From NCBI RefSeq assembly GCF_000280925.3, contig NZ_CP012109.1:8018501-8082500 (forward strand): 64,000 nucleotides of DNA. The letters run 5' to 3'. The stretch is from Myxococcus hansupus (GTDB taxonomy: Bacteria; Myxococcota; Myxococcia; Myxococcales; Myxococcaceae). The position numbers were made by a program, and so were the translations under genes. The notes under the pieces were generated by a model. It made no database searches and was not told the origin of the DNA. It worked only from the letters and a program-made list of their open reading frames with translations. Positions within the stretch are counted from its first letter, which is position 1, and every line of letters starts with the position of its first letter. Below, in pieces: positions 9,881 to 19,078 of the stretch.

Positions 9881-11131
9881 TCACGGCGAGGGAGGCGCCG
9901 CCCCTTCTTCCGGTGGCTGCGTGGACGCGGGCTGCGGCGTGGGCTGCCGCTGTCCGGACGACGGCGGCGGTGGCTCGGAGCCCCCCACGCCCGGACCGGA
10001 GTCCTCCACCGGCTTCGCGTCCGGCCGTGGCGGCGTCACCTTCACGCGCGCGCCCTCCACGACCTGCTCTTTCGCCGCGCCGAGCACCACGACGTCACCG
10101 TCTTCCAATCCGGAGCGGACCTGCACCTGCCGCGACACCTCGTCGCGCATGCCCAAAGTGATGTTCACCCGCTGCACGCGGCCCTGCTGGATGCGCAGCA
10201 CCGAGGGCTCCGTGCCGGTGTCATCGATGGCGTCGATGGGAATCGCGAGCGCCTGCTCCGCGCGCGAGGCCACGCGCCCCTCCGCGAAGAGGCCCGCCAG
10301 CAACTGCAGGTCCGTGTTGGGAATCGCCACGTAGATGCGCACCTGGCCGGTGGCGGGGTCCACCACCGGGTTGATGCGCTCCACCACCCCGCGGAACGAG
10401 CGGTCTCCGTAGCCCGTCACGTGGAACTCCACTGGCGTCTCCACCCGCACCTGCTCGAGCTGCGCGGCGGGCACGGAGGCCTCCAGCCGCAGCGTGCGGG
10501 GGTCCACCACCGTGAAGAGCGGCGCGCTGGGCTGGACGACGTCACCCGCGCTGGCCTGCCGCTCGCTCACCACGCCCGCGAAGGGCGCCACGACGCGCGC
10601 ACGGGCAAGCTGCTCCTTCGCCAGGGCCTGCCGCGAGCGCGCCTCCGCGAGCTGCCCCTTGGCCTGCTCCAGCGTGAGCTGCGCCCGCTCGAAGTCGCGC
10701 TGGGTGACGACGCCCGCCTTCGACAGCTTGGCGCTGCGCTCCAGCTCGGCCTCCGACACCTGCAACGCGCTGCGGGCCGTGCGGACCGCCGCCGTCGCCG
10801 CGATGAGCTGGTCCTTCAACGTCGCATCCTCGATGCGCGCCAGCTCCTCGCCCTTCTTCACCACCTGGCCCTGCTGGGCGTTGATGTCGAGGATGGTGCC
10901 CCCGACTTCGGCGCGCACCGCGGCCGCCGTGCGCGCCTGCAGGTTGCCGGAGATGCCAGGACCCGAGCGCAAATCGCGCACCTCTGCGCGCGCCACGTTC
11001 TCCTGGCCGAGCGAGACCTCCAGCTCCTCCTGCGGAGGGGGCGCCTCTTTCGCGTCCTTGCTGCACCCCGTGAGGGCGCACAGCCCCAACGCCACCCCGC
11101 CAAACACTTGCCGTAGCCGAGCCCGTCTCAC
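9881..11131 (-). CDS. RND efflux periplasmic adaptor (membrane fusion protein) lipoprotein
   Basis: 416 residues beginning at GTG, with a GGGGAG ribosome-binding site 7 bases upstream. The leader ends in the lipobox CALTGC. The barrel-sandwich half GGTILDINAQQGQVVKKG, a helical hairpin rich in Ala, Gln, Glu and Arg, the second lipoyl half VVAPFAGVVSERQ and the beta-barrel and membrane-proximal parts appear in the usual order. It should couple the downstream permease to an outer membrane channel. The last ~50 residues are a Pro/Ser/Glu-rich tail that looks disordered and is not part of the adaptor fold. The pair forms one transcription unit. Confidence 0.92.
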   Translation of the reverse strand: MRRARLRQVFGGVALGLCALTGCSKDAKEAPPPQEELEVSLGQENVARAEVRDLRSGPGISGNLQARTAAAVRAEVGGTILDINAQQGQVVKKGEELARIEDATLKDQLIAATAAVRTARSALQVSEAELERSAKLSKAGVVTQRDFERAQLTLEQAKGQLAEARSRQALAKEQLARARVVAPFAGVVSERQASAGDVVQPSAPLFTVVDPRTLRLEASVPAAQLEQVRVETPVEFHVTGYGDRSFRGVVERINPVVDPATGQVRIYVAIPNTDLQLLAGLFAEGRVASRAEQALAIPIDAIDDTGTEPSVLRIQQGRVQRVNITLGMRDEVSRQVQVRSGLEDGDVVVLGAAKEQVVEGARVKVTPPRPDAKPVEDSGPGVGGSEPPPPSSGQRQPTPQPASTQPPEEGAAPPSP

Positions 11132-11283
11132 AGCGCATCTCCCCTCTCCGCCACCGCGGCGAGCCGGCTAACCATGGTGTCGGCCCCCTGCCCCCGGTAG
11201 CCGTTGACATCAGCGTCCACCGCCAGCAAGCAGGGCGAGCAGGCATGCCGACGGGCCCTTGGGGCCCGCCCGGCCTGAGGCGA

Positions 11284-12246
11284 CTAGGGAGCGGGAGGGA
11301 CCTCGCTCATGAGGAGCGTGCCCGTCTGGAAGTGGGCCGACTTGCCGCACGTGTCCGGCTGCGTCCGCCCGGGGCAGCTCACCGGCTGCGGGGCGCGCGT
11401 CGACTGCGTGAAGCAGCGCGCGCCGTCGACGTCCCACTCGGCCTCGTGCCGCCACGCCTCCGAATCCGTCTGCACGCCCACGCTGTCGTACAGGTTCACC
11501 CAGTTGCCGTCTTCCGTGTGCGAGGTGCCGTCGCCGCAGAAGTCCGCGCGCACCATGCGCGTGCAGGCCTGGTGGTGGTCCGCGAGGCTCTGTCCCTCCG
11601 CCGTCGAGGCCCACGGCCGGTAACCGAAGCGCACGCACTTGGCGATGGCCGCGCCCTCGCACGCGAAGGTGAAGCGCCCGGCGTCATCCACCTTGGCGCC
11701 GCCGCCCTCCACGCCCTGCCGGTGGTCCCAACGTCCCGCCACCGCGATGGCCCCCACCGCGGAGCCGTCCGCCGCCACGCACGTGGGCTTCCAGAGGCTC
11801 TCCGCCGCGTCGAAGAAGGAGACGCCGTACACCCAGACGTCCGCGTCCGCGCCCGTCCCAGGCTCGACGCTGTCGACGCGCAGCTCCACCGTGCCACCGT
11901 CACCGAGGTTGCCCGTGAAACGCGCGCCCAGGAAGGCATGGCCCGACACCGCGGTGCCCGCGGCGGCGCCGTGGAAGACGCTGCCCTCCAGCCGCACGCC
12001 GTTCAGGACGCTTTGCCCGAGACGGGCACCCGCGAAGTCCACGGACACGAGCGTCTGCCCGAGCTCCGTGGTGTTCAGGTTCCGGCCATTGAGGTTGCGG
12101 CCGTTCAGGTTCCGCCCGTTGGGCGCCACCAGCTCCGCCACCCCCGAGCCCAGCTCCGGCGCCGTCTCCGTCGTCACATCGCCCGCGCAACCCACCATGC
12201 CCATGGCCACGCTCAGCGCCGCCACCGTCTGCTTCCACACGCCCAT
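11284..12246 (-). CDS. ADYC-type lipoprotein with pentapeptide-like NGRNL repeats
   Basis: 320 residues from the ATG at 12246, chosen because it gives a compact leader ending in GMVGC (lipobox). Soon after the anchor come three tandem NGRNL units and then ADFAGARL-like pentapeptide-repeat segments. The C-terminal half contains paired cysteines and the motif MVRADFCGDGTSHTEDG, the region that names the ADYC domain found in many myxobacterial secreted proteins (here ADFC). It is probably a surface or periplasmic lipoprotein stabilised by disulfides. The function is unknown. An ATG 27 bases upstream (12273) is an alternative start. Confidence 0.72.
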   Translation of the reverse strand: MGVWKQTVAALSVAMGMVGCAGDVTTETAPELGSGVAELVAPNGRNLNGRNLNGRNLNTTELGQTLVSVDFAGARLGQSVLNGVRLEGSVFHGAAAGTAVSGHAFLGARFTGNLGDGGTVELRVDSVEPGTGADADVWVYGVSFFDAAESLWKPTCVAADGSAVGAIAVAGRWDHRQGVEGGGAKVDDAGRFTFACEGAAIAKCVRFGYRPWASTAEGQSLADHHQACTRMVRADFCGDGTSHTEDGNWVNLYDSVGVQTDSEAWRHEAEWDVDGARCFTQSTRAPQPVSCPGRTQPDTCGKSAHFQTGTLLMSEVPPAP

Positions 12247-12434
12247 CGCCCACCACCCTCCCGTCCCGACCACGGCACCAATGTCCGCAGTGACCGCTCG
12301 CTCAGCAACTCAAGCGAGGACCCGCAGGCACTTGCATCGTCGACTGCGCATCAACACCCCAAGACGCCAGGGCGGACACGGGGTTCCTCCGTCGGCTAAC
12401 GGGCGGAGCGCATGTAGGGCAGCCAGGCAGGCAT

Positions 12435-15400
12435 TCAGGGCACGGTGGGCGCCATGTCCGCGCACACCCGCATGCCCACCGTCACGTCCCGGAGCGACGG
12501 CTCTGGCAACTCCCGGTTCGAGGCTCGCGCGGAGGTGGCCGCGAACGCGAAGCTCCCGCCCCGCGCCACGGCCTTGCCCGGCTCCAGCCAGGAACGGGTC
12601 CATTCCCACACGTTGCCGGACATGTCGTCCACGCCGAACGGGCTGCGCGAGGCAGGGTGGCTCCCCACCTCGTCGGGACCGAAGCCTTCGGGCTGCTTGC
12701 CGTACGTCGTGTCGATGTTCGCGTCGTCGGGCGCCAACGTGTCGCCGTGCGGGTATTCGCGTCCGTCCGCGCCGCGCGCCGCGCGCTCCCACTCCAGTTC
12801 AGAGCAGAGCCTCGCGCCTGGGACACGGCCGCTCTCCGACAGCCACGCGGCATAGGCCTCCGCCTCCGCGAAGGTGATGCCACTCACGGGGAAGCGCAGC
12901 CAGTCCTGCTCCGCGCGCAGGCTCCGCTTGGCATAGCGCAGCGGCGCTCCGGCCCGCGCCACGTACGGCGCGTTGCCGGGTTGGAAGCGCAACCGCCAGG
13001 CGCCGTCTTCCTGGCTGAGCTGGAGCAGCCCCGCGTACCCGCCCGTGCCCACGCGAGGCAGACGCTGCGCGCGCTGCTCCGGAGGCAGGGCCTCCACGAA
13101 GGCCAGCCAGTCAGCGTACGTCACCTCGTGCCGGGCGATGAGGAAGCCGGGCACCTCCACCGGATGCATCGGCACCGCGTTGAAGAAGTCGCGCACGCTG
13201 GCCTCGGCCGCGCTGCCGAACCGCACCCCGCCTGGAGGAACGAAGACGAAGCCCTCCGGCACGCTCCCCACGCGCGGGAGCGGCACGGCGACCTGACGTT
13301 CCTCACCCCGCGCCAGCAGCACCCATTGAAGGACCGGCTCGTATCCCAGCGCGCGCACGGAGACTTGATACGTGCCCGGCGGCACGGGCACCGCCACCCA
13401 TCGGCCCGGGGCCGTGCCCAGGGCCTCTCCCAGTTGGAGGTGGCCCTGCGCGTCGCGGCCCAGCGGGCGCAGCTCCACCTCGGCCCCCTGAACGGTCGTC
13501 TCCAGGGTGAGGCGCGCGGGCGCATTCCAACGCCGCCAGCGCCTCCCCTCCAAATCGTAGAGCCGCAGGCGCTGGAGCAGCGCGGGCAGCGCGGAGGCGT
13601 CCTCGTCCTGCTCCGCCCACAGGGCGCGCTCGTAGAGGAAGTCGGCCAGCGCCTCGCGGACGTCATGGCGGCCCGGAGCCAGGGCCAGGGCCCGCTCGAG
13701 CCGTCCCGCGACCTCGTCGAAGCGGCCCCGCAGCGCTCCCGCCCGCGACCCCACCCGGTGCCAGCGCCGTTCCGCGTCGGCTCGGCGGCCTCCGTCGTAG
13801 AGGCGGAAGGCCTCGGCGCGCTCGGCGCCCAAGGTGCCCCACTCCTGGCGCACGCCATCCATGGCCTGTGACGCCTGCCCGAGCTCGGCGCGCACCTGCT
13901 GGTCCAGCCCCCAGCGCTCGCGCAGCTTCAGCCCGCCGTAGACCAGGCCCAGGGACACGACGAAGCCCACCACCAGCGCCTGCCGGGTGCGGCGGCTGCG
14001 CACCATGGTGCGGCGCGAGGCCTTCAGGAAGTCTCGCTCGCGGCGGGTGAGCTCCCCCGCGTCGAGCACCTTCGTCTCCTCGAGCTGACGGGGTCCCCAC
14101 AAGGACTCGCGGGGGAAGCCCAGCTTCTCCCAGTGCGCCGCGGCGGCCTCCAGCCGGGACTGGACTTCGCGGCGCTCGGAGGCCTCGGCCAGCCAGCGCG
14201 CCAACGTGCCCCAACCGGAGAGCAGCGCTTCGTGGGCCAGCTCGTACGACGTGCCCTCCTGCGCTTCTCGAGCCACCAGCAAGCGCGCGTGGACCAGGGC
14301 CTCCAGCGCGGCGCGGTAGCGCGGGTCGTCGCCCACCAGCTCACGGTCCGTCTTCCGGGCGCGGGTGCCATCCGCGGTGACGAGCCGCAGCAACACACCC
14401 CGGGCCGCGACACGCTGGTCCGGCAGCAGGCGCGCCACCGCGGCGTCCGCGTGCCTCGCCAGCGCCCCCGCCACACCGCCCAGTGAGTCCAGCACCGCCT
14501 GCGTCATGACGCCCGCCGCCGCGTCGCGGGCTTCCCACATCTCGGCGAGCGCGAACTGGAGCACGGGCAGGCCGCCCTCGGCGGCCGACAGCGTGGACGT
14601 GACGAGCGCATCCACCAGGGCGTCGGACTCGAAGCGCACACCCTTCACGCGCGCGGGGCCCGTCACCGCGTCGCGTGTCTCCTCGGGTGTCAGGGCGCGC
14701 AGCAGATACAGCGCGCGAGGGACCTCCGCGCCCAGGCCGGGCACGGCGGACAAGCGGGTGAGGAAGTCGCTGCGCCCGGTGGCCAGGAGCCGCACACCGC
14801 TGGCCCCTTCCGCGAGGGTGCCCAGGGCCTGCCCCGCGAGCTCCGCCTCCGCGGGCGTCGCCAGCGTCACGAGCTCCTCGAGTTGGTCCACGTAGATGAG
14901 GAGCCCGTCCCGCGTCCCCAGCTTCACGCGGAGCTGGCGCACCAGGGCGGTGGGCTCGGCGTGGAGGGCGGATGCCAGGGCCTCCTCGTCGGTCTCCAGG
15001 ACGGGCGCGAGGGCCGCGGCCAGGGCGGACACGGGCTTGCGTCCAGGGACCAGCCGCACGGCGCGCCAGTGGCGGCCGTCCTCCAAGCCGCCTTCCGTGA
15101 CAGCGGGGAGCAAGCCCGCGAGGCACAGCGACGACTTGCCCACGCCCGAGTCACCGGTGATGAGCAGGAAGGACTCGGCGCGCATCCGCTCCAGCACGGC
15201 GCGCTGCTCGCGGCGGCGGCCGAAGAAGACGGCGCGGTGCTCCGCCTCGAAGGCCTGGAGGCCCCGGTATGGATTTCCCTCGGGCACCGCCTGGGCCACG
15301 TCCTCGCGCGTGAGGGACTCCAGGGCATCGAGGAGCTGCGAGGCCGTGGCGTACCGCTCGGACGGCTCCCGGCGAAGGCACTTGTCGATGACCGCCGCCA

Positions 15401-16253
15401 GCGCCGCGTCCACGCCGGGCACGGCTTGGGCCAACGGGCCCGCGTCCCGGTTGCGCACCCGCTCCGGCAGCTCGCGCCAGGGCACGTCGCGGAACGGCCC
15501 CTTGCCCGCGCACAGCTCGTAGAGGACGACGCCCAGTGAGTACACGTCACTGCGCGCCGTCAGGGGCTCGCCGGCCCAGGCTTCTGGGGACATGTAATAG
15601 GGCGTCCCCACCAGAGAGCCCCGGGGGAGGGACGGCAGGAAGACGCCGTCCAGCGAACGCGCCCCCAGGTTGGGACTGGCTTCCGGGTCCAGCTCGGCGG
15701 GCAGCTCCGGCGGCGCGGAGGGCGTCGGCGCCTCGGTGTCCGTGGCGCCCGCGGCCCGGTCCAGCAGCTTCGCGAGGCCGAAGTCGAGCAGCTTCACCTC
15801 GCCACTCTCCGTGAGCACCGCGTTGCCGGGCTTGATGTCCCGGTGAAGCACCCCCCGCCGGTGCGCCGCGCTCAGCCCCCGCGCGAGGTCCCGCCCCATG
15901 GCCAGCACGCGCTCCCAGGGCTGCGGCTTGGGCAGGCGGTCCAGGCTCATCCCCCGAATGAACTCGGAGACGAGGTAGGGCTGATCCTCCAGTTGCCCCA
16001 CCCGGTAGAGCGTCACGACGTTGGGGTGCTGGATACGGGCCGCCGCCCGGGCCTCCACGAGGAACCGCGCCAGGGCGTTGGGCCCCAGGGCGGGGATGAA
16101 CTTCACGGCGACAGGGCGCTCGAGCAGCGTGTCATGGGCCAGGAACACCCGACCCGTGCGCCCACGCCCGATGGCCCGCACGAGGCGGTACTCGTCGAAC
16201 TCCTGCGGAGGAGTCCACGTATCTGGAGGCTGAGCGGCGGCCGGAGAGCCCAC
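12435..16253 (-). CDS. Serine/threonine kinase - STAND NTPase - TM - FGE-like fusion protein
   Basis: 1272 residues from GTG. Residues ~22-315 are a Hanks-type kinase with all catalytic landmarks: VAVKF (Lys51), HRD 137-139, DFG 157-159 and the APE equivalent SPE. Residues ~328-740 form an nSTAND-type NTPase opening with NPYRGLQAFE and a Walker A GDSGVGKSS at 367-375. A predicted membrane helix lies near 752-772, then a helical stretch, a PEGA-like segment (TYQVSVRALGYEP) and a C-terminal FGE/SUMF1-type domain from ~994 (SGITFAEAEAYAAWL, MSGNVWEWT, VARGGSF). The FGE part lacks the Cys pair in its GGS-loop region, so it is probably a binding rather than an oxidase domain. Likely an extracytoplasmic sensor driving an internal kinase. 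Confidence 0.9.
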   Translation of the reverse strand: MGSPAAAQPPDTWTPPQEFDEYRLVRAIGRGRTGRVFLAHDTLLERPVAVKFIPALGPNALARFLVEARAAARIQHPNVVTLYRVGQLEDQPYLVSEFIRGMSLDRLPKPQPWERVLAMGRDLARGLSAAHRRGVLHRDIKPGNAVLTESGEVKLLDFGLAKLLDRAAGATDTEAPTPSAPPELPAELDPEASPNLGARSLDGVFLPSLPRGSLVGTPYYMSPEAWAGEPLTARSDVYSLGVVLYELCAGKGPFRDVPWRELPERVRNRDAGPLAQAVPGVDAALAAVIDKCLRREPSERYATASQLLDALESLTREDVAQAVPEGNPYRGLQAFEAEHRAVFFGRRREQRAVLERMRAESFLLITGDSGVGKSSLCLAGLLPAVTEGGLEDGRHWRAVRLVPGRKPVSALAAALAPVLETDEEALASALHAEPTALVRQLRVKLGTRDGLLIYVDQLEELVTLATPAEAELAGQALGTLAEGASGVRLLATGRSDFLTRLSAVPGLGAEVPRALYLLRALTPEETRDAVTGPARVKGVRFESDALVDALVTSTLSAAEGGLPVLQFALAEMWEARDAAAGVMTQAVLDSLGGVAGALARHADAAVARLLPDQRVAARGVLLRLVTADGTRARKTDRELVGDDPRYRAALEALVHARLLVAREAQEGTSYELAHEALLSGWGTLARWLAEASERREVQSRLEAAAAHWEKLGFPRESLWGPRQLEETKVLDAGELTRRERDFLKASRRTMVRSRRTRQALVVGFVVSLGLVYGGLKLRERWGLDQQVRAELGQASQAMDGVRQEWGTLGAERAEAFRLYDGGRRADAERRWHRVGSRAGALRGRFDEVAGRLERALALAPGRHDVREALADFLYERALWAEQDEDASALPALLQRLRLYDLEGRRWRRWNAPARLTLETTVQGAEVELRPLGRDAQGHLQLGEALGTAPGRWVAVPVPPGTYQVSVRALGYEPVLQWVLLARGEERQVAVPLPRVGSVPEGFVFVPPGGVRFGSAAEASVRDFFNAVPMHPVEVPGFLIARHEVTYADWLAFVEALPPEQRAQRLPRVGTGGYAGLLQLSQEDGAWRLRFQPGNAPYVARAGAPLRYAKRSLRAEQDWLRFPVSGITFAEAEAYAAWLSESGRVPGARLCSELEWERAARGADGREYPHGDTLAPDDANIDTTYGKQPEGFGPDEVGSHPASRSPFGVDDMSGNVWEWTRSWLEPGKAVARGGSFAFAATSARASNRELPEPSLRDVTVGMRVCADMAPTVP

Positions 16254-16381
16254 GTACCGTGCCTATGCATCCGTCCGCCAGGGGTCAACTGCACGGGCCC
16301 CAGGGATGTGCACCCCAGGCTCCGAGGCCCCCGGAGTGTCCGTTGCCGAGCAGTGGAGATGTTCTCCTTCCTTCGTCCGCC

Positions 16382-16843
16382 CTAGCCGCCCCGAACCTTG
16401 CCTTTGCTGGGTTTGAGCATGTTGCGGATCTTGTTCTCCAGGTCCTGCGGCAGGCAGGGCTTGGCGACGAACTCATCCGCGCCGGCGTCCCGGGCGTGCT
16501 CGGCGTTGCCCGCGAGCACGTGGCCCGTGAGCGCCATGACCGGGATGTCCTTGGTGCGCAGGTCCTGCTTGATGCGCCGCGTCGCCTCCCAGCCGTCCAT
16601 GACGGGGAGGGACAGGTCCATCAGGATGATGTCGGGTTCGCCCTCGCTGGCTTTCTCCACCGCCTCCATGCCGTTGCGGGCGGTGTCGACCTCGAAGCCG
16701 ACGAACTCCAGGTACTCGGCGTACATCTCGCGAGCGTCATCGAAGTCGTCCACCACGAGGACACGCTTCTTGTTCCCGCCTGCTGCGGGCTCCGAGGAAG
16801 CCGACGTGTCCTCCGCCGGAATGGTCATCGCCGTGCTCTTCAT
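16382..16843 (-). CDS. Stand-alone receiver-domain response regulator
   Basis: 153 residues from the ATG at 16843, which has a GAGAGG site upstream; a more upstream start exists but lacks support. After ~25 flexible residues comes a single receiver domain with RVLVVDDFDD (acidic pocket), the phospho-acceptor Asp in ILMDLSLPVMDGW, the switch Thr in MALTGH and the conserved Lys in FVAKPC. There is no output domain, so it works by protein interaction like CheY or DivK. It sits downstream of the kinase fusion's start on the same strand but 160 bp from the next gene upstream. The short Lys-rich tail is unremarkable. Confidence 0.88.
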   Translation of the reverse strand: MKSTAMTIPAEDTSASSEPAAGGNKKRVLVVDDFDDAREMYAEYLEFVGFEVDTARNGMEAVEKASEGEPDIILMDLSLPVMDGWEATRRIKQDLRTKDIPVMALTGHVLAGNAEHARDAGADEFVAKPCLPQDLENKIRNMLKPSKGKVRGG

Positions 16844-17003
16844 GAAACCGACGCCTCTCGGGTTGGAACGGGCGTTGAGCAATCTATACACGCCCCTCCC
16901 GACGTGCCCACCCCACCCTGCTCTTCAACGAATACGCCTCGAAGTGCCGAGACATGTTCACTGTGAAACAAGCGGGAGCGGGCGGAGGCACGTCTGGGGG
17001 TGT

Positions 17004-18827
17004 TCAGTTGTTGGGGCGGTAGACGTTAAGGTGGCGCTGGTTGGGCGTCCCGTCGGACTCCTCAATGCGGACGAGCACCCATCGCTCGGTCCCCGTCATG
17101 AAGAACCGGGCCGTTCCCACGGGCTTCGTTCCAGGGCGAGGCAACACTGGCGCCCCCACGGTCACCCATGAAGTCTCGTCCCACCGGCGGACATAGTGGT
17201 TCACGGGTCCACCGGCGACTTCGGGTTCGGAGACCAACGACACCAGCATGCCGTCCGGGTCGAAGTCGAAGACTTCCACCCGAGCGTCCGTCTCGCCTGG
17301 GTACATGCCCTCGACGTTGGCGCTGAGAACCTCCACCCCACTCACACCGCCCAAACGGGTGATGTACGGCCGCCTTCCCGCTCCAGCCGATTGAGCAACA
17401 CTCCCGACGACAAGACGATCTGCCGCGTCCAGAGTGGAAACAACTGGCACCGCCGCCGCGCCACCCCCAGCGGCGTAACGCGTTTCCCAATGTGCCCCAG
17501 ACCATCTCCTGGCATGCGTGGTCGCCGCCCCCCACTCTTCAGTCTGCGAGGCCCAAACAAAAACCAGGCGCCCCATCGAATCGAGCACCCAATTGAATCC
17601 GGAGTAGATAGCGCCCGGATGCAGTAATTCCGACGCGCCGCTCAACGCCTCCCATCGGCCTTCGTTCCAACGAACAACATACAATGACGGCGACGCTCCA
17701 GGAGCACGCTCCAGAACAACCAGGAGCCGTTCCTGTCGAGGATTCACGGCGAAGCCAAACGAAACGATTTTCGCATCGGACTCGAGAGGCCGCACAGGCG
17801 CTCCCAAGGGCGACCACCGGCCTTCGTTCCAATGATGGACATGGATGCTGGGGTTCCCGTCGCCCATCTCGCTATTCCACGACACGAAAATCTCACCTGT
17901 CGGCGTGGTCCACAGAGAACAGGCCTTGATAACAAGCTCTTCCTCGCCTCCCCCAAGTACGTCGCCCAACCGTTCCCAGGTCGTCCCAGACCACCGCATG
18001 ATATGAACACCGTAATTGGAGGGGGCCACACCGTCGACGAAAGCAACGATGGGCCGACCGTCCTCATCCAGCGCGGCCGAGAAAATCGAAACGTTTGGGC
18101 CCTCCGGACTTGAGGCAGAAAGGGGACCTCCGTACAGAAGATGCCTGGGAACCGTCCACTGCCAGGTGAACGCCACGACATCCAGTGGGTTACCCGCCAT
18201 GTCCGCAACGGACGAGGAGAGACTCACGGAAACGTCCGCGTCGACGGGGAGCTGCTCCACCGGAGCGAGGGTCAGCAGGGTGCCATCAGCCGACAGGCGT
18301 AGCTCCGCGGCAACTTCTGCCTGATTGACCAAGAGCCTTACAGACTCGGCGGACAACGAAGTGGGGTCGAGGGCCTCAGAGAAAACCGCCTGAATGGGGG
18401 CATGCACTGAGACATCCTGCGCGCCTGTTCGAGGGAGCTGAGACACCACTCTTGGCATCGTCCTGTCGACCACCAGCGTGCGCAGCCCGCTCGTGTAAAC
18501 GCGGTCCCCCAATGAAACTCTCGCGGAGAAGGCATGTGGGCCTTCGCTGAGGGACTGCGTGCTCCAGCGCAGCGAGTACTCGGGCGGAAGCAGCACGGCG
18601 ACGGACACTCCGTCGACGAACAACTCGACCGACTCCGGCACCAACTCCGTGACCGAGACGCGCACATCGACATCGGCATGGGTCGCCGTTCGCGACAATG
18701 TCAGTGTCACGACAGGGCGAACATCCCCCGCATCTGGAGGATCGGGCACGACTGTGATTTCGGGCACGTTGATACAGGCCCACATCAAGGAACAGAGGGA
18801 GACTGCCAATACGCGAAGGGAGCTCAT
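17004..18827 (-). CDS. Secreted lipoprotein with bacterial Ig-like domain
   Basis: 607 residues from ATG 18827, giving a leader that ends in SLMWAC (weak lipobox). After the anchor there are Ig-like beta segments, with a Big_5-type domain from PRVVSQLPRTGAQDVSVHAP to FTWQW (roughly residues 125-230), containing the typical FSEALDPTSL motif. The rest (to residue 607) has repeated W-containing beta units such as RWSGTTWERLG and RWNEGRWEAL, suggesting a propeller-like fold. It is probably exposed on the outer surface. The gene is visibly poorer in GC than its neighbours (35 of 60 bases G/C at 18001-18060) with many A/T-ending codons, hinting at transfer or relaxed selection. Confidence 0.72.
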   Translation of the reverse strand: MSSLRVLAVSLCSLMWACINVPEITVVPDPPDAGDVRPVVTLTLSRTATHADVDVRVSVTELVPESVELFVDGVSVAVLLPPEYSLRWSTQSLSEGPHAFSARVSLGDRVYTSGLRTLVVDRTMPRVVSQLPRTGAQDVSVHAPIQAVFSEALDPTSLSAESVRLLVNQAEVAAELRLSADGTLLTLAPVEQLPVDADVSVSLSSSVADMAGNPLDVVAFTWQWTVPRHLLYGGPLSASSPEGPNVSIFSAALDEDGRPIVAFVDGVAPSNYGVHIMRWSGTTWERLGDVLGGGEEELVIKACSLWTTPTGEIFVSWNSEMGDGNPSIHVHHWNEGRWSPLGAPVRPLESDAKIVSFGFAVNPRQERLLVVLERAPGASPSLYVVRWNEGRWEALSGASELLHPGAIYSGFNWVLDSMGRLVFVWASQTEEWGAATTHARRWSGAHWETRYAAGGGAAAVPVVSTLDAADRLVVGSVAQSAGAGRRPYITRLGGVSGVEVLSANVEGMYPGETDARVEVFDFDPDGMLVSLVSEPEVAGGPVNHYVRRWDETSWVTVGAPVLPRPGTKPVGTARFFMTGTERWVLVRIEESDGTPNQRHLNVYRPNN

Positions 18828-19004
18828 GTGTCCGACCTGCCCATGCAGCGGCCATTCCGGGCAGCCCATGCTGGCGCCTCTCAAAGAGCCTGAAAATCCA
18901 ATGGCTTGGATGTTGGGATGGTCCTGGTTGTACCTGCGGCCGACCGCGTTCTGGACGCGGGATCCGGGCAGACAGACGCCATGAGGGCACCTTCCGTCCA
19001 GAGC

Positions 19005-19043
19005 CAAAAAAAGAGCCCTCCATGGATGTCCATGGAGGGCTCT
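19005..19043 (-). terminator. Rho-independent terminator of the downstream-facing lipoprotein gene
   Basis: A perfect 15-bp inverted repeat (arms 19012-19026 and 19029-19043, two-base centre) is followed on the minus strand by a run of Ts (As at 19006-19012 on the plus strand). It lies 36 bases past the stop codon at 19079, exactly where an intrinsic terminator belongs. Such a textbook structure is uncommon in this very GC-rich sequence. Confidence 0.88.
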
Positions 19044-19078
19044 GAACAACTCATCTGAATCTCAGGTGCGTCCGAACA

